Part shown: positions 1 to 6,849 of the stretch, piece after piece
How positions within the stretch are numbered: the stretch's first letter is position 1
How the letters are laid out: each line of letters starts with the position of its first letter
From: JAXHUE01 sp034189655
GTDB taxonomy: Bacteria; Chloroflexota; Dehalococcoidia; E44-bin15
Reading direction: 5' to 3'
Length of the DNA stretch: 37,847 bases
NCBI GenBank assembly: GCA_034189655.1
Contig: JAXHUE010000017.1
Coordinates: forward strand, 1 to 37,847
Program-made: the position numbers and the translations under genes
Notes under the pieces: generated by a model
What the model was told of the DNA's origin: nothing
Database searches by the model: none
Seen by the model: only the letters and a program-made list of their open reading frames with translations

Positions 1-1127
1 CCCAGCTCCTGGGCTACCTTCTCGCGGTGCCAGTCGGGGTCGCCAAACGTGGGCTCGGCGGCCTTGGCCCGCTTGAAGTACAGCGGCATGTCGTGGTCTA
101 TGCAGAAGCCGATGCCGCCGTGGATCTGGTGGCCGAGCAGCGTGACGCGGCGATAGGCCTCGCTGGTCCATGCCTTGGCCATGGAGACCTCCATGGATGC
201 GTCCAGGCCCTCGCTGAGCTTCCATGCCGCCTCGTAGGTGACGAACTTGGAGCCATCGACATCGGTCACCATGTTGGCGCAGTAGTGCTGGATGGCCTGG
301 AAACTGCCGATGGGCCGCCCGAACTGCACCCGCTCCTTGGCATAGGTCACGCTCATCTCTAGCGCCATCTGGGCACCGCCCACCATCTGGGCGCACAGGC
401 CTACGGTGGCCTTCTCCAGCATCTTCTCCATCACCGGCCAGCCCTTGTCCAGGCCGCCCAGCAGGTTCTTCTTGGGCACCTTCACCTTGTCGAAGATGAC
501 CTCGCACTGCTTATCGCCAGCCATGGTCTTGAGCACGGTGGTGGATATGCCTGGGCTCTTGGCATCCACCAGGAACAGGGAGATGCCGTCCTCGGCATTA
601 CCCCCCTCCTTGGTGCGCGCTGCCACGATGAGGTAGTCGGCGATGTGGGCGTTCTCCACGAAGAGCTTGGTGCCATCGATGACATAGTCGTCGCCCTGGG
701 CCTTGGCCGAGACGGCGATGGCGCTGGCCTCGTACTTTGCGCTGGGCTCGGTTAAGGCCAGGGCCAGGATGATCTCCCCGTTAGCGATCTTGGTCAACAA
801 CTCCTTCTTCTGCTCCTCGCTGCCCGCCTCCATGATGGTGTAGCCCCCCAGGACTACCGTGGAGAAGTAGGGGCCGGTGAGACAGGCACGCCCCATCTCC
901 TCGAGCAGGACCACCAGGTCGAGGTAGCTCATCCCCATGCCGTCGTACTCCTCCGGGATGACCAGGCCCATCCACCCCAGCTCTGCCATCTTCTTCCACA
1001 GGTCGGGGACGTAGCCCTTCTCATCGGTGGCCATCTCCTTGACCACGTCCTTGGGCAGCTCGTTCAAGAAGAAATCGCGCGCTGAGTTCCTCAGCATTTC
1101 CTGTTCTTCACTGAAACCCAGGTCCAT
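1..1127 (-). CDS. Acyl-CoA dehydrogenase, short type (3' end beyond window)
   Basis: FAD-dependent acyl-CoA dehydrogenase, which would introduce the 2,3-double bond into an acyl-CoA and pass electrons to electron-transfer flavoprotein. The reading frame is open from the ATG at 1127 to the left edge, so the last residues are missing. It starts MDLGFSEEQEMLRNSARDF, has the N-terminal helical domain, the substrate-binding beta domain (TEPSAKYEAS, then GDDYVIDGTKLFVENAHIAD) and the C-terminal FAD domain (YAKERVQFGRPIGSFQAIQH). The ribosome-binding site AGGAG lies about 8 bases before the ATG. It is the same short subtype as the gene at 2571-3704 and follows a long-type gene. Adjacent unlike pairs of this kind are known to form alpha2beta2 enzymes in actinobacterial steroid side-chain degradation. 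Family certain; substrate and heteromer are inferred. Confidence 0.9.
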   Translation of the reverse strand, partial: MDLGFSEEQEMLRNSARDFFLNELPKDVVKEMATDEKGYVPDLWKKMAELGWMGLVIPEEYDGMGMSYLDLVVLLEEMGRACLTGPYFSTVVLGGYTIMEAGSEEQKKELLTKIANGEIILALALTEPSAKYEASAIAVSAKAQGDDYVIDGTKLFVENAHIADYLIVAARTKEGGNAEDGISLFLVDAKSPGISTTVLKTMAGDKQCEVIFDKVKVPKKNLLGGLDKGWPVMEKMLEKATVGLCAQMVGGAQMALEMSVTYAKERVQFGRPIGSFQAIQHYCANMVTDVDGSKFVTYEAAWKLSEGLDASMEVSMAKAWTSEAYRRVTLLGHQIHGGIGFCIDHDMPLYFKRAKAAEPTFGDPDWHREKVAQEL

Positions 1128-1278
1128 AAGAACTACTCCTTTCCTTCTGGCGGTGGCAACGGGGCCGCCCCACCGGATATACCCCCGCGCCCTCTTGGCT
1201 CCACGAGGGCAGGCGATGGCACCGCCCTCCAAGGCTGTATCCTTCTACTCTTTTTTACAGGGCCCCTTTCGGCCCTCT

Positions 1279-1307
1279 ATTATGCCGCCTGGTGCCGCCT
1301 TTGTAAA
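1279..1307 (-). promoter_or_regulatory. Sigma-70-type promoter before the short acyl-CoA dehydrogenase
   Basis: On the minus strand a TTTACA -35 box (1302-1307) is followed after 17 bases by a CATAAT -10 box (1279-1284). It lies in the 200-base space between two dehydrogenase genes. A 6-bp GC stem (1259-1276) sits at the predicted 5' end of the transcript. Nothing else is evident in this intergenic stretch. Confidence 0.5.
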
Positions 1308-1327
1308 GAGGTGCCCGCCACCAGGTG

Positions 1328-2500
1328 CTAGGCCCGGGGCAGCCCCAGGCCGCGATAGGCAATGATGTTCCTCTGTATCTCCGACGTGCCCATGGCAATG
1401 GTGCCGCCGGGGGCGAACAGGTAGGTGCGCAGCAGGCGGCCCCGCAAGCGCGCCCACTTGGACTCCCGGTCGAGCTGGCCGTAGAGACCCAGGACCTGGA
1501 GGCCCACATTGGCCAGGTCGACCATGAGCTCGGTCCCGTACAGCTTGGACATGGAGGCCTCCAGGATGGGGATCATGCTCTTGTTCTGCATCCAGGCGAC
1601 GCGGTAGGCTATCATCTTGCCCACCTCGATCTCCACTGCCTTGTTGGCCAGCTTGTACCGCACCGACGGGTCCTTGGCCAGCGGCTCGCCGTGGAGCGAT
1701 GTCTCCTTGGCGTACTCGATGATGTCCTCGAGCAGGCGGCGGCACTGCGCCGGCATGCCCACACCGGAGCGCTCGAAGCTCAGGGTGGTCTGGCTGGCGT
1801 ACCACCCCCGGTTCGCCTCCCCCACCATGTTCTCCTTGGGCACCCGCACCTCGTCTAAGAAGAGCTCGTTGAAATCGTGGGAGGCCAGCATGTTGATGAG
1901 CGGGCGCACCGTGATGCCCGGGCTCTTCATGTCGATGAGGAAGTAGCTGATACCCTTGTGCTTGGGGGCGTCGGGGTCGGTGCGGGCCAGCAGGTGGCAC
2001 CAGTCGGCGCGGTGGGCGTTGGTGGTCCACACCTTCTGCCCCGTGATGACGTAGTCATCACCGTCCTCCACGGCGCGGCACTGCAGGGAGGCCAAGTCGG
2101 AGCCGGCGTTGGGCTCGGAGAAGCCCTGGCACCACACCGCCTCAGCGGCGGTGATGTCCTTCAAGAACCGCTTCTTCTGCTCCTCGGTGCCGTGGACGAT
2201 GAGGCAGGGGCCGATCAAGTTTATGCCCTGGCGGTGCGACCCGGTGGGGGCGTGGTTGTAGCCCAGCTCCTCGTTGAAGATGAGCTGCTCCATCATGGTG
2301 GCACCGCCGCCCCCGTACTCCTTGGGCCAGGCCATGGCCAGCCATCCCTTCTGTGCCAGCTTCCTGGAGAACTCGCGGGAGAACTCGGTGTCGCCGCGGT
2401 TCTCAAGATCATCGAAGAACTCTGTGGTGAGCTCCTTCTTCAGGAAGGCCTTTACCTCTTCTCTGAATTGTTCCTCTTCCGGGGTGAATCGAAAGTCCAT
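1328..2500 (-). CDS. Acyl-CoA dehydrogenase, long type
   Basis: FAD acyl-CoA dehydrogenase of 390 residues. Landmarks are CQGFSEPNAGSDLASL near residue 124 (flavin and substrate contacts), GQKVWTTNAHRAD near 154, and the C-terminal MGTSEIQRNIIAYRGLGLPR. The residue equivalent to the medium-chain-type catalytic Glu just before G-T in this last motif is Met. Glu243 in the SFERSG motif instead falls at the position used as catalytic base by isovaleryl- and long-chain dehydrogenases and by the ChsE4-type subunit. Start ATG at 2500 follows an AAAGGGG ribosome site. The neighbour at 2571-3704 is 70 bases upstream and the short partner is 200 bases downstream. Substrate unknown; branched or polycyclic side-chain acyl-CoAs are a reasonable guess from the neighbours. 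Confidence 0.93.
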   Translation of the reverse strand: MDFRFTPEEEQFREEVKAFLKKELTTEFFDDLENRGDTEFSREFSRKLAQKGWLAMAWPKEYGGGGATMMEQLIFNEELGYNHAPTGSHRQGINLIGPCLIVHGTEEQKKRFLKDITAAEAVWCQGFSEPNAGSDLASLQCRAVEDGDDYVITGQKVWTTNAHRADWCHLLARTDPDAPKHKGISYFLIDMKSPGITVRPLINMLASHDFNELFLDEVRVPKENMVGEANRGWYASQTTLSFERSGVGMPAQCRRLLEDIIEYAKETSLHGEPLAKDPSVRYKLANKAVEIEVGKMIAYRVAWMQNKSMIPILEASMSKLYGTELMVDLANVGLQVLGLYGQLDRESKWARLRGRLLRTYLFAPGGTIAMGTSEIQRNIIAYRGLGLPRA

Positions 2501-2570
2501 ATATACCCCTTTCTTTCCTTTCTGGGGACTGGGGGATATAGGTAGCCTCTTAACGTGTGCGTTGGGTCCT

Positions 2571-3704
2571 CTAAAGGCCGATCTGCAGGGCCACCAGCTC
2601 CCTCTGGAAGTCTGTGTCGCCGTAGGCCAGGTCGGCGGCCATGGCGCGGCGATAGTACAGCCCCATGTCGTGGTCCCTGGTGGTGCCGATGGCGCCGTGG
2701 CACTGCACCCCGCGCTCGGCGACGAACTTGTAGGCCTCGTTGAGCCACCCCTTGGCCGCGGCCACCTCCATGGATGCCGGGATGCCCTCGCTGATCTTCC
2801 ACGCCGTCTCGTAGATGATGTTGCGCGAGGTGTCGACGCTTATCCACATGTTTGAGCAGAAGTGCTGGATGACCTGGAAGGCCCCGATGGGACGACCGTA
2901 CTGCACCCGGTCCTTCACGTAGGCCACGGTCATATCCAGGACGGCGTCGGCCCCGCCCAGCATCTCGGCGCACTTGGCCAGCGCCGCCTGCTCCCGTACC
3001 TTTACCGCGATGGGCCAGCCCTTGTCGACGGCACCGATGATGTTCTTCTTGGGCACCTTGACGTTGTTGAAGGTCACCTCGCACAGCTTGTCGTCGGCGA
3101 TGGTGGGGACGATCTCTGCCTTCAGGCCCGCGCTCTTGCCGTCGACCAGGAACAGGGTGATGCCGTCCTCGGCCTTGCCCCCCTCCTTGGTGCGGGCCAC
3201 TACGATGATGAGGTCGGCGATGTGGGCGTTCTCCACGAAGAGCTTGGTGCCGCTCAGCACGTAGTCGTCGCCCTGGGCCTGGGCCTTCAGGTTCACCCCT
3301 GAGGCACCGTAGCTGGCGCTGGGCTCGGTTATGGCCATGGTCATGATGAGCTCGCCGTTCGATATCTTGGGCAGGAGCTCCTTCTTCTGCTCCTCGCTGC
3401 CGCCGATGAGGATGGTCTGGCCGCCTAAGACTACCGTGGCGAAGAAGGGACCGGGCACGATGTTGCGCCCCATCTCCTCGATCAGGATGACCAGGTCGAG
3501 GAACTGCATCTCCATGCCGTCGTACTCTTCGGGGATGATAAGCCCCATCCACCCCAGCTCTGCCATCTTCTTCCACAGGTCCGGGGAGTACCCCTTCTCG
3601 TCCTCCTCCAGCTCCCGGACCAGCGTCTTGGGACACTCGTTGGTGAGGAAATCTCTGGCCGATGTCTTGAGCATCTCTTGCTCTTCGGTGAAGTCGAGGT
3701 TCAT
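2571..3704 (-). CDS. Acyl-CoA dehydrogenase, short type
   Basis: FAD acyl-CoA dehydrogenase of 377 residues. The start is placed at the ATG at 3704 (MNLDFTEEQEMLKTSARDF), because the frame upstream of it overlaps the preceding dehydrogenase and carries no family sequence. Motifs are TEPSASYGASG, GDDYVLSGTKLFVENAHIAD and VKDRVQYGRPIGAFQVIQHF. The C-terminal end, HGAIGTTRDHDMGLYYRRA, lacks the GTxEIQR loop of the long-type genes. It is clearly paralogous to the gene at 1-1127. The gap to the long-type gene upstream is only 38 bases, which suggests co-transcription and joint assembly. By analogy with ChsE1/ChsE2-type enzymes it may be the partner subunit of the 3743-4936 product; this is inference. 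Confidence 0.92.
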   Translation of the reverse strand: MNLDFTEEQEMLKTSARDFLTNECPKTLVRELEEDEKGYSPDLWKKMAELGWMGLIIPEEYDGMEMQFLDLVILIEEMGRNIVPGPFFATVVLGGQTILIGGSEEQKKELLPKISNGELIMTMAITEPSASYGASGVNLKAQAQGDDYVLSGTKLFVENAHIADLIIVVARTKEGGKAEDGITLFLVDGKSAGLKAEIVPTIADDKLCEVTFNNVKVPKKNIIGAVDKGWPIAVKVREQAALAKCAEMLGGADAVLDMTVAYVKDRVQYGRPIGAFQVIQHFCSNMWISVDTSRNIIYETAWKISEGIPASMEVAAAKGWLNEAYKFVAERGVQCHGAIGTTRDHDMGLYYRRAMAADLAYGDTDFQRELVALQIGL

Positions 3705-3742
3705 CCTTCCGCTCCTTCCATTACATATATGCTGGACATAGA

Positions 3743-4936
3743 TCACGTTCGGGGCAGGCCCAGGCCGACCCACGCGATCAGGTTCCTCTGTATCTCCGAG
3801 GTGCCGGCCGCTATGTTCATCCCCAGGCAGGACTGGTAGGTGCTCTCGAAGCGCCCTCTCAGCGGGGCGTACTTGGAGCCCGTCTTCACCTGCCCGTAGA
3901 GGCCCATGAGCTGGCAGCCCAGGTAGGCCATGCGCTGCGAAAGCTCGCTGCCGTAGACCTTGGCCGCTGAGGCGGCATGGGCCGAGGCGATCAAGCCGCC
4001 CTTCTCCTGGAGCCACGCGATGCGGTATGACATGGAGCGACCTACCTCGATCTCGATGGCGATCTGGGCCAGGCGGTGGCGCACGAAGGGGTCCTCCGCG
4101 AGGGACTTGCCGTTCCTCTCGGTCTCCTTGCAGTACTCCACCAGCTCTTCCAGGTCGCGCTTGGCCGAGGACATCTCCCCCACGTTGGAGCGCTCGAAGT
4201 TCATGGTGGCCCTGGTGATGGCCCACCCCTCGTTCTCCCCGCCGACGCGGTTCCTGGCTGGCAGCCGCACGTCGTCGAAGAAGACCTCGTTGAACATGTG
4301 CGTCCCGTCCATGCCGTGCAGGGGGCGGATGGTGATGCCCGGCGTCTGCATGTCCAGCAGGAAGAAGGAGAGGCCCTTCCCCCGCTTCTCTTCAGGGTTG
4401 GTGCGGGCCAGCATGAACATCCAGTCGGCCTTGTGGGCGCCGCTGGTCCATATCTTCTGCCCGTTTATGACGTAGTCGTCGCCGTCGCGCACCGCCCTGG
4501 TGGTGAGTGCCGCCAGGTCGGAGCCGGCGTTGGGCTCGCTCCAGCCCTGGCACCAGTAGCGCTCGGCGCGGGCGATGGGGGGCAGGTGCTCCTTCTTCTG
4601 CTCCTCGTTGCCCACGGCGAGCAGGGTGGGCCCCAGCATGCCCACGCCGAAGACGTCGGTGCCGGGGATGCGGTAGTAGCCCTTCACCTCGCTGTAGATG
4701 AGCTGGTCAAGGATGGGGGCGTCCTGGCCGCCGTACTCCTTGGGCCAGGCCGGTACCAGGTACCCCTTCTCCGCCAACTTCTTGCCCATCTTGCGGTGGA
4801 AGACATGTCCCTCGTCGGTGAACATGCCCTCGAGCCCAGGCATAAGCCCTGGGGGGGCCTCCTTCATGGCCTCCTTGCAGAACTTCTCAAACTCCTCTCT
4901 CAGCTTCTCTTGCTCGGGGGTGAACTTGAAGTCCAA
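3743..4936 (-). CDS. Acyl-CoA dehydrogenase, long type, first gene of the dehydrogenase run
   Basis: FAD acyl-CoA dehydrogenase of 397 residues (MDFKFTPEQEKLREEFEKFC). Motifs are CQGWSEPNAGSDLAAL near 129, GQKIWTSGAHKAD near 159, NFERSN with Glu248 at the isovaleryl/long-chain catalytic-base position, and AAGTSEIQRNLIAWVGLGLP at the C-terminus, with Ala at the medium-chain Glu position. The start codon is TTG at 4936, chosen because AAAGGAGGG lies 9 bases before it and the protein aligns from there with the paralogue at 12459-13649. An 84-base segment (4421-4504) is almost identical to that paralogue (see findings). It leads the run of four dehydrogenases, with a terminator-bearing transcription unit 139 bases upstream. 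Confidence 0.93.
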   Translation of the reverse strand: MDFKFTPEQEKLREEFEKFCKEAMKEAPPGLMPGLEGMFTDEGHVFHRKMGKKLAEKGYLVPAWPKEYGGQDAPILDQLIYSEVKGYYRIPGTDVFGVGMLGPTLLAVGNEEQKKEHLPPIARAERYWCQGWSEPNAGSDLAALTTRAVRDGDDYVINGQKIWTSGAHKADWMFMLARTNPEEKRGKGLSFFLLDMQTPGITIRPLHGMDGTHMFNEVFFDDVRLPARNRVGGENEGWAITRATMNFERSNVGEMSSAKRDLEELVEYCKETERNGKSLAEDPFVRHRLAQIAIEIEVGRSMSYRIAWLQEKGGLIASAHAASAAKVYGSELSQRMAYLGCQLMGLYGQVKTGSKYAPLRGRFESTYQSCLGMNIAAGTSEIQRNLIAWVGLGLPRT

Positions 4937-5057
4937 CTCTTAAACCCTCCTTTCAGTAGGACAAGACCCTATCAAGGGTAGGCCCGCGGTCACACTGGTG
5001 AGTGCGGTCCACGCCCTCCGTGGATGGACGGGCACGACCGAGACCGGCGCCCCTCAG

Positions 5058-5073
5058 CCGCGCCGCGGCGCGG
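5058..5073. repeat. 16-base perfect GC palindrome
   Basis: CCGCGCCGCGGCGCGG reads the same on both strands. It begins immediately after the T-run of the 5075-5122 terminator (minus strand) and 122 bases before the dehydrogenase start. It could be a protein-binding site or a second RNA hairpin; the sequence does not decide. Confidence 0.5.
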
Positions 5074-5074
5074 G

Positions 5075-5122
5075 AAAAAAAAGCGCCTCTCGTAAAGACC
5101 TCCGGGTCCTCTCAAGAGGCAC
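5075..5122 (-). terminator. Strong intrinsic terminator
   Basis: On the minus strand the arms at 5105-5122 and 5083-5100 form a stem of about 18 pairs with a few wobbles and mismatches. The loop is 4 bases, and eight T residues follow (5075-5082). It ends the short unit that starts at the promoter 5271-5298, and stands between that unit and the dehydrogenase run, so it could be either a true terminator or an attenuator. Confidence 0.85.
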
Positions 5123-5126
5123 TCTC

Positions 5127-5264
5127 TTACTTATGGTACAGGAACCCCCTTAAGGCAGGCTCGAAAAATCGGCACATACCACCCTTTTTGGGTACAGCGA
5201 AGAACCAACCCACGAGCTCCTTGTAGTATGGCGATTCCCTCACAAGGAGGAGCACTTCCGCCAA
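5127..5264 (-). CDS. Candidate small aromatic-rich ORF / leader peptide (up to 45 aa)
   Basis: Between a near-consensus promoter and a strong terminator lies an open frame ending at TAA 5129-5127, four bases before the terminator stem. The longest reading starts at TTG 5264. Other possible starts are GTG 5255, GTG 5243, GTG 5213 (AAGGAG only 3 bases away) and ATG 5177 (AAGGG nearby). The peptide contains SPYYKELVGWFFAVPKKGG and ends RFFEPALRGFLYHK: nine Phe/Tyr/Trp residues and many Lys/Arg. No family is recognised. It may be a real small protein, a leader peptide for attenuation of the dehydrogenase run by aromatic aminoacyl-tRNA supply, or a chance frame in a structured RNA: CTCCTTGT and ACAAGGAG (5214-5246) pair perfectly. 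Weak start signals keep confidence low. Confidence 0.35.
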   Translation of the reverse strand: MAEVLLLVRESPYYKELVGWFFAVPKKGGMCRFFEPALRGFLYHK

Positions 5265-5270
5265 GCCACT

Positions 5271-5298
5271 ATTATACCTGTTCTGCGGCGAAAGTCAA
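5271..5298 (-). promoter_or_regulatory. Near-consensus sigma-70-type promoter
   Basis: On the minus strand TTGACT (5293-5298), a 16-base spacer, and a perfect TATAAT (5271-5276). The predicted start is near 5264, giving a transcript of about 190 bases to the terminator at 5075. It begins 35 bases after the stop of the RAM-domain gene. Confidence 0.8.
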
Positions 5299-5332
5299 TA
5301 ATCGGGTATCGGGCGAAACGCGCGCCCCAGGA

Positions 5333-5572
5333 CTAGCCGAGCTGGACGCTCAAGCAGGTCACCGTCCGCGCGATGCCGCCCACGGAGTGGACCTTCTTGG
5401 TCACCAGGTCGCCCACGGAGTTTATGTCGGGCCTCTCCACCACGGCGATGACATCGTAGGGCCCGGTGACCGCCTCGACGTTGGTTATGCCCTCCACCTT
5501 CTCCAGGGAGGCCACGACCTCTCTGGTCTTGCCCACAGCGACCTCGATGAGCACGTACGCCTTTGTCGCCAC
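5333..5572 (-). CDS. Stand-alone Lrp/AsnC ligand-binding (RAM) domain protein
   Basis: A 79-residue protein that is only the alpha-beta RAM (ferredoxin-like) domain of Lrp/AsnC regulators. It starts ATKAYVLIEVAVGKTREVV and continues through VEAVTGPYDVIAVVERPD; the N-terminal helix-turn-helix is absent. Full Lrp proteins are about 150 residues. In the family this domain binds amino acids or other small effectors and drives oligomer assembly. Without a DNA-binding part it may modulate a full-length Lrp or act as a metabolite sensor. Start GTG at 5572 follows AGGAGG by 8 bases. It lies 89 bases downstream of the thiolase, beyond a hairpin, and 35 bases before a strong promoter. Confidence 0.85.
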   Translation of the reverse strand: MATKAYVLIEVAVGKTREVVASLEKVEGITNVEAVTGPYDVIAVVERPDINSVGDLVTKKVHSVGGIARTVTCLSVQLG

Positions 5573-5615
5573 GGCACCACCTCCTACAAGGTATATTGCC
5601 GAATGGGGGAAAGGA

Positions 5616-5650
5616 GAGGCGGATGAGGTGGTGTCACCTCCATCCGCCTC
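5616..5650 (-). terminator. Long hairpin after the thiolase gene, terminator-like
   Basis: The arms pair over 15 bp (GAGGCGGAT with ATCCGCCTC, then GAGGTG with CACCTC, one bulged base) around a 4-base loop. It starts 11 bases past the thiolase stop and is followed on the minus strand only by TCCTTTCCCCC, so the T-run is poor. Likely a partial terminator or 3'-end stabiliser between the thiolase and the RAM gene. Confidence 0.55.
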
Positions 5651-5661
5651 TTACGCTCTCT

Positions 5662-6834
5662 CTAGTGTCCCACGATTATGCAGCTCACCGTGCATCCCGG
5701 CGGCTGTCCGCCCATGTTGTGGGTCAGGCCCAGCGTGGGGTTCTTGATCTGGCGTGGGCCGGCCTTGCCCTGGAGCTGCAGGTACATCTCGTACAGCATG
5801 CGCAGGCCCGAGGCCCCGATGGGGTGCCCGAAGCACTTCAGGCCGCCGTCGGGCTGCACCGGCAGGTCTCCCTCCAGCGTGAAGGTGCCTGCCTCGAGGT
5901 CGTCCTTCACCCTGCCCCGCGGGCTGAACTGGAGGTCCTCCATGATGGTGGCCTCGGTGATGGAGAAGCAGTCGTGGACCTCGGCCATGCTGATCTCCTT
6001 GCGGGCGTCCTTCACACCGGCCTCGGCGTAGGCCGCCAGCCCTGCTTGATAGGTCTCCTCGACGTGGGTGTAGTCGTACTTGGTGTTGGTCTGGCCTTCG
6101 GAGGGGCCGACACAGATCTGGAGCGCCTTGACGTACACCGGGTCGGGGCGGAACTTCTTGGCATCCTCAGCGCGCACGATGACGGCAGCGGCGGAGCCGT
6201 CGCTCACCCCGCAGCAGTCGAACAGCCCCAGCGGCCAGGCGATGATGGGGGCTTTGAGCACCTGCTCCATGGTGATCTCGCGCTGGAAGTGGGCCTTGGG
6301 GTTTAAGGCCCCGTTGTGGTGGCTGCGCACCGGGATGTAGGCCAGCATCTTCTTGCCCTCGTCGGGGCTTAAGCCGTAGCGGGCGAAGTAGGTGGTGGCC
6401 AGCATGGCGAACATCCCCGGTGCCGTGGTGGTGGGCTGGATGTTGGCCGTGGCCGATCCCGCGCTCATGCCCAGCCCGCTGAACCCAGAGTCCTTGAGCT
6501 TCTCCACGCCCAACGCCAGCACTATGTCGTAGACGCCAGCGGCAACGGCGTAGCACGCGTTGCGGAATGCGTCCGAGGCGGTGGCGCACATATTCTCCAC
6601 TCTGGTCACCGGCTTGTACTGCATCCTGAGGGGCACGGTGAGGGTCAACCCGGCTATGCCCTCGGTGACGCCCACCCACGCCGCCTGGATGTCCTTGGGC
6701 TCGATGCCGGCGTCGGCGTAGGCCTCGTAGGCGGCATCGACTACGAGGTCCCCGGCGCTGCAGTCCCAGCGCTCGCCGAAGCGGGTGCAGCCCATGCCGA
6801 CAATGGCTACCTTATCTTTGATACTCTCCGCCAT
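5662..6834 (-). CDS. SCP2-type thiolase (lipid-transfer-protein/acetyl-CoA acetyltransferase family)
   Basis: Thiolase-superfamily protein of 390 residues that would cleave, or in reverse form, 3-oxoacyl-CoA. Catalytic elements are visible: Cys83 in VENMCATASDAF, HDCFSITE near residue 285, GHPIGASG near 340, and a C-terminal GGQPPGCTVSC. The overall form matches the archaeal and SCP2/SCPx thiolase subfamily, which usually works with a DUF35 OB-fold partner. That partner is encoded just upstream, 15 bases away, as the C-terminal half of the 6850-8307 product. The ATG at 6834 is preceded by AAAGGAGG. It is paralogous to 9782-10960. It probably handles branched or bulky 3-oxoacyl-CoAs, judging by the racemase and dehydrogenases nearby; this is inference. 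Confidence 0.9.
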   Translation of the reverse strand: MAESIKDKVAIVGMGCTRFGERWDCSAGDLVVDAAYEAYADAGIEPKDIQAAWVGVTEGIAGLTLTVPLRMQYKPVTRVENMCATASDAFRNACYAVAAGVYDIVLALGVEKLKDSGFSGLGMSAGSATANIQPTTTAPGMFAMLATTYFARYGLSPDEGKKMLAYIPVRSHHNGALNPKAHFQREITMEQVLKAPIIAWPLGLFDCCGVSDGSAAAVIVRAEDAKKFRPDPVYVKALQICVGPSEGQTNTKYDYTHVEETYQAGLAAYAEAGVKDARKEISMAEVHDCFSITEATIMEDLQFSPRGRVKDDLEAGTFTLEGDLPVQPDGGLKCFGHPIGASGLRMLYEMYLQLQGKAGPRQIKNPTLGLTHNMGGQPPGCTVSCIIVGH

Positions 6835-6849
6835 TGCGTCCTCCTTTCT

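Noticed and set aside
1259..1276. Hairpin AGGGCC-CCTTTC-GGCCCT as a terminator for the upstream dehydrogenase
   Set aside because: On the minus strand it is followed by A-rich, not T-rich, sequence, and it overlaps the predicted transcription start of the promoter at 1279-1307.
5165..5185. T-box-like motif AGGGTGGTA in the leader before the dehydrogenase run (minus strand)
   Set aside because: Only the first nine bases match; the conserved CCGCG is absent and there is too little sequence upstream for a normal stem I with specifier loop.
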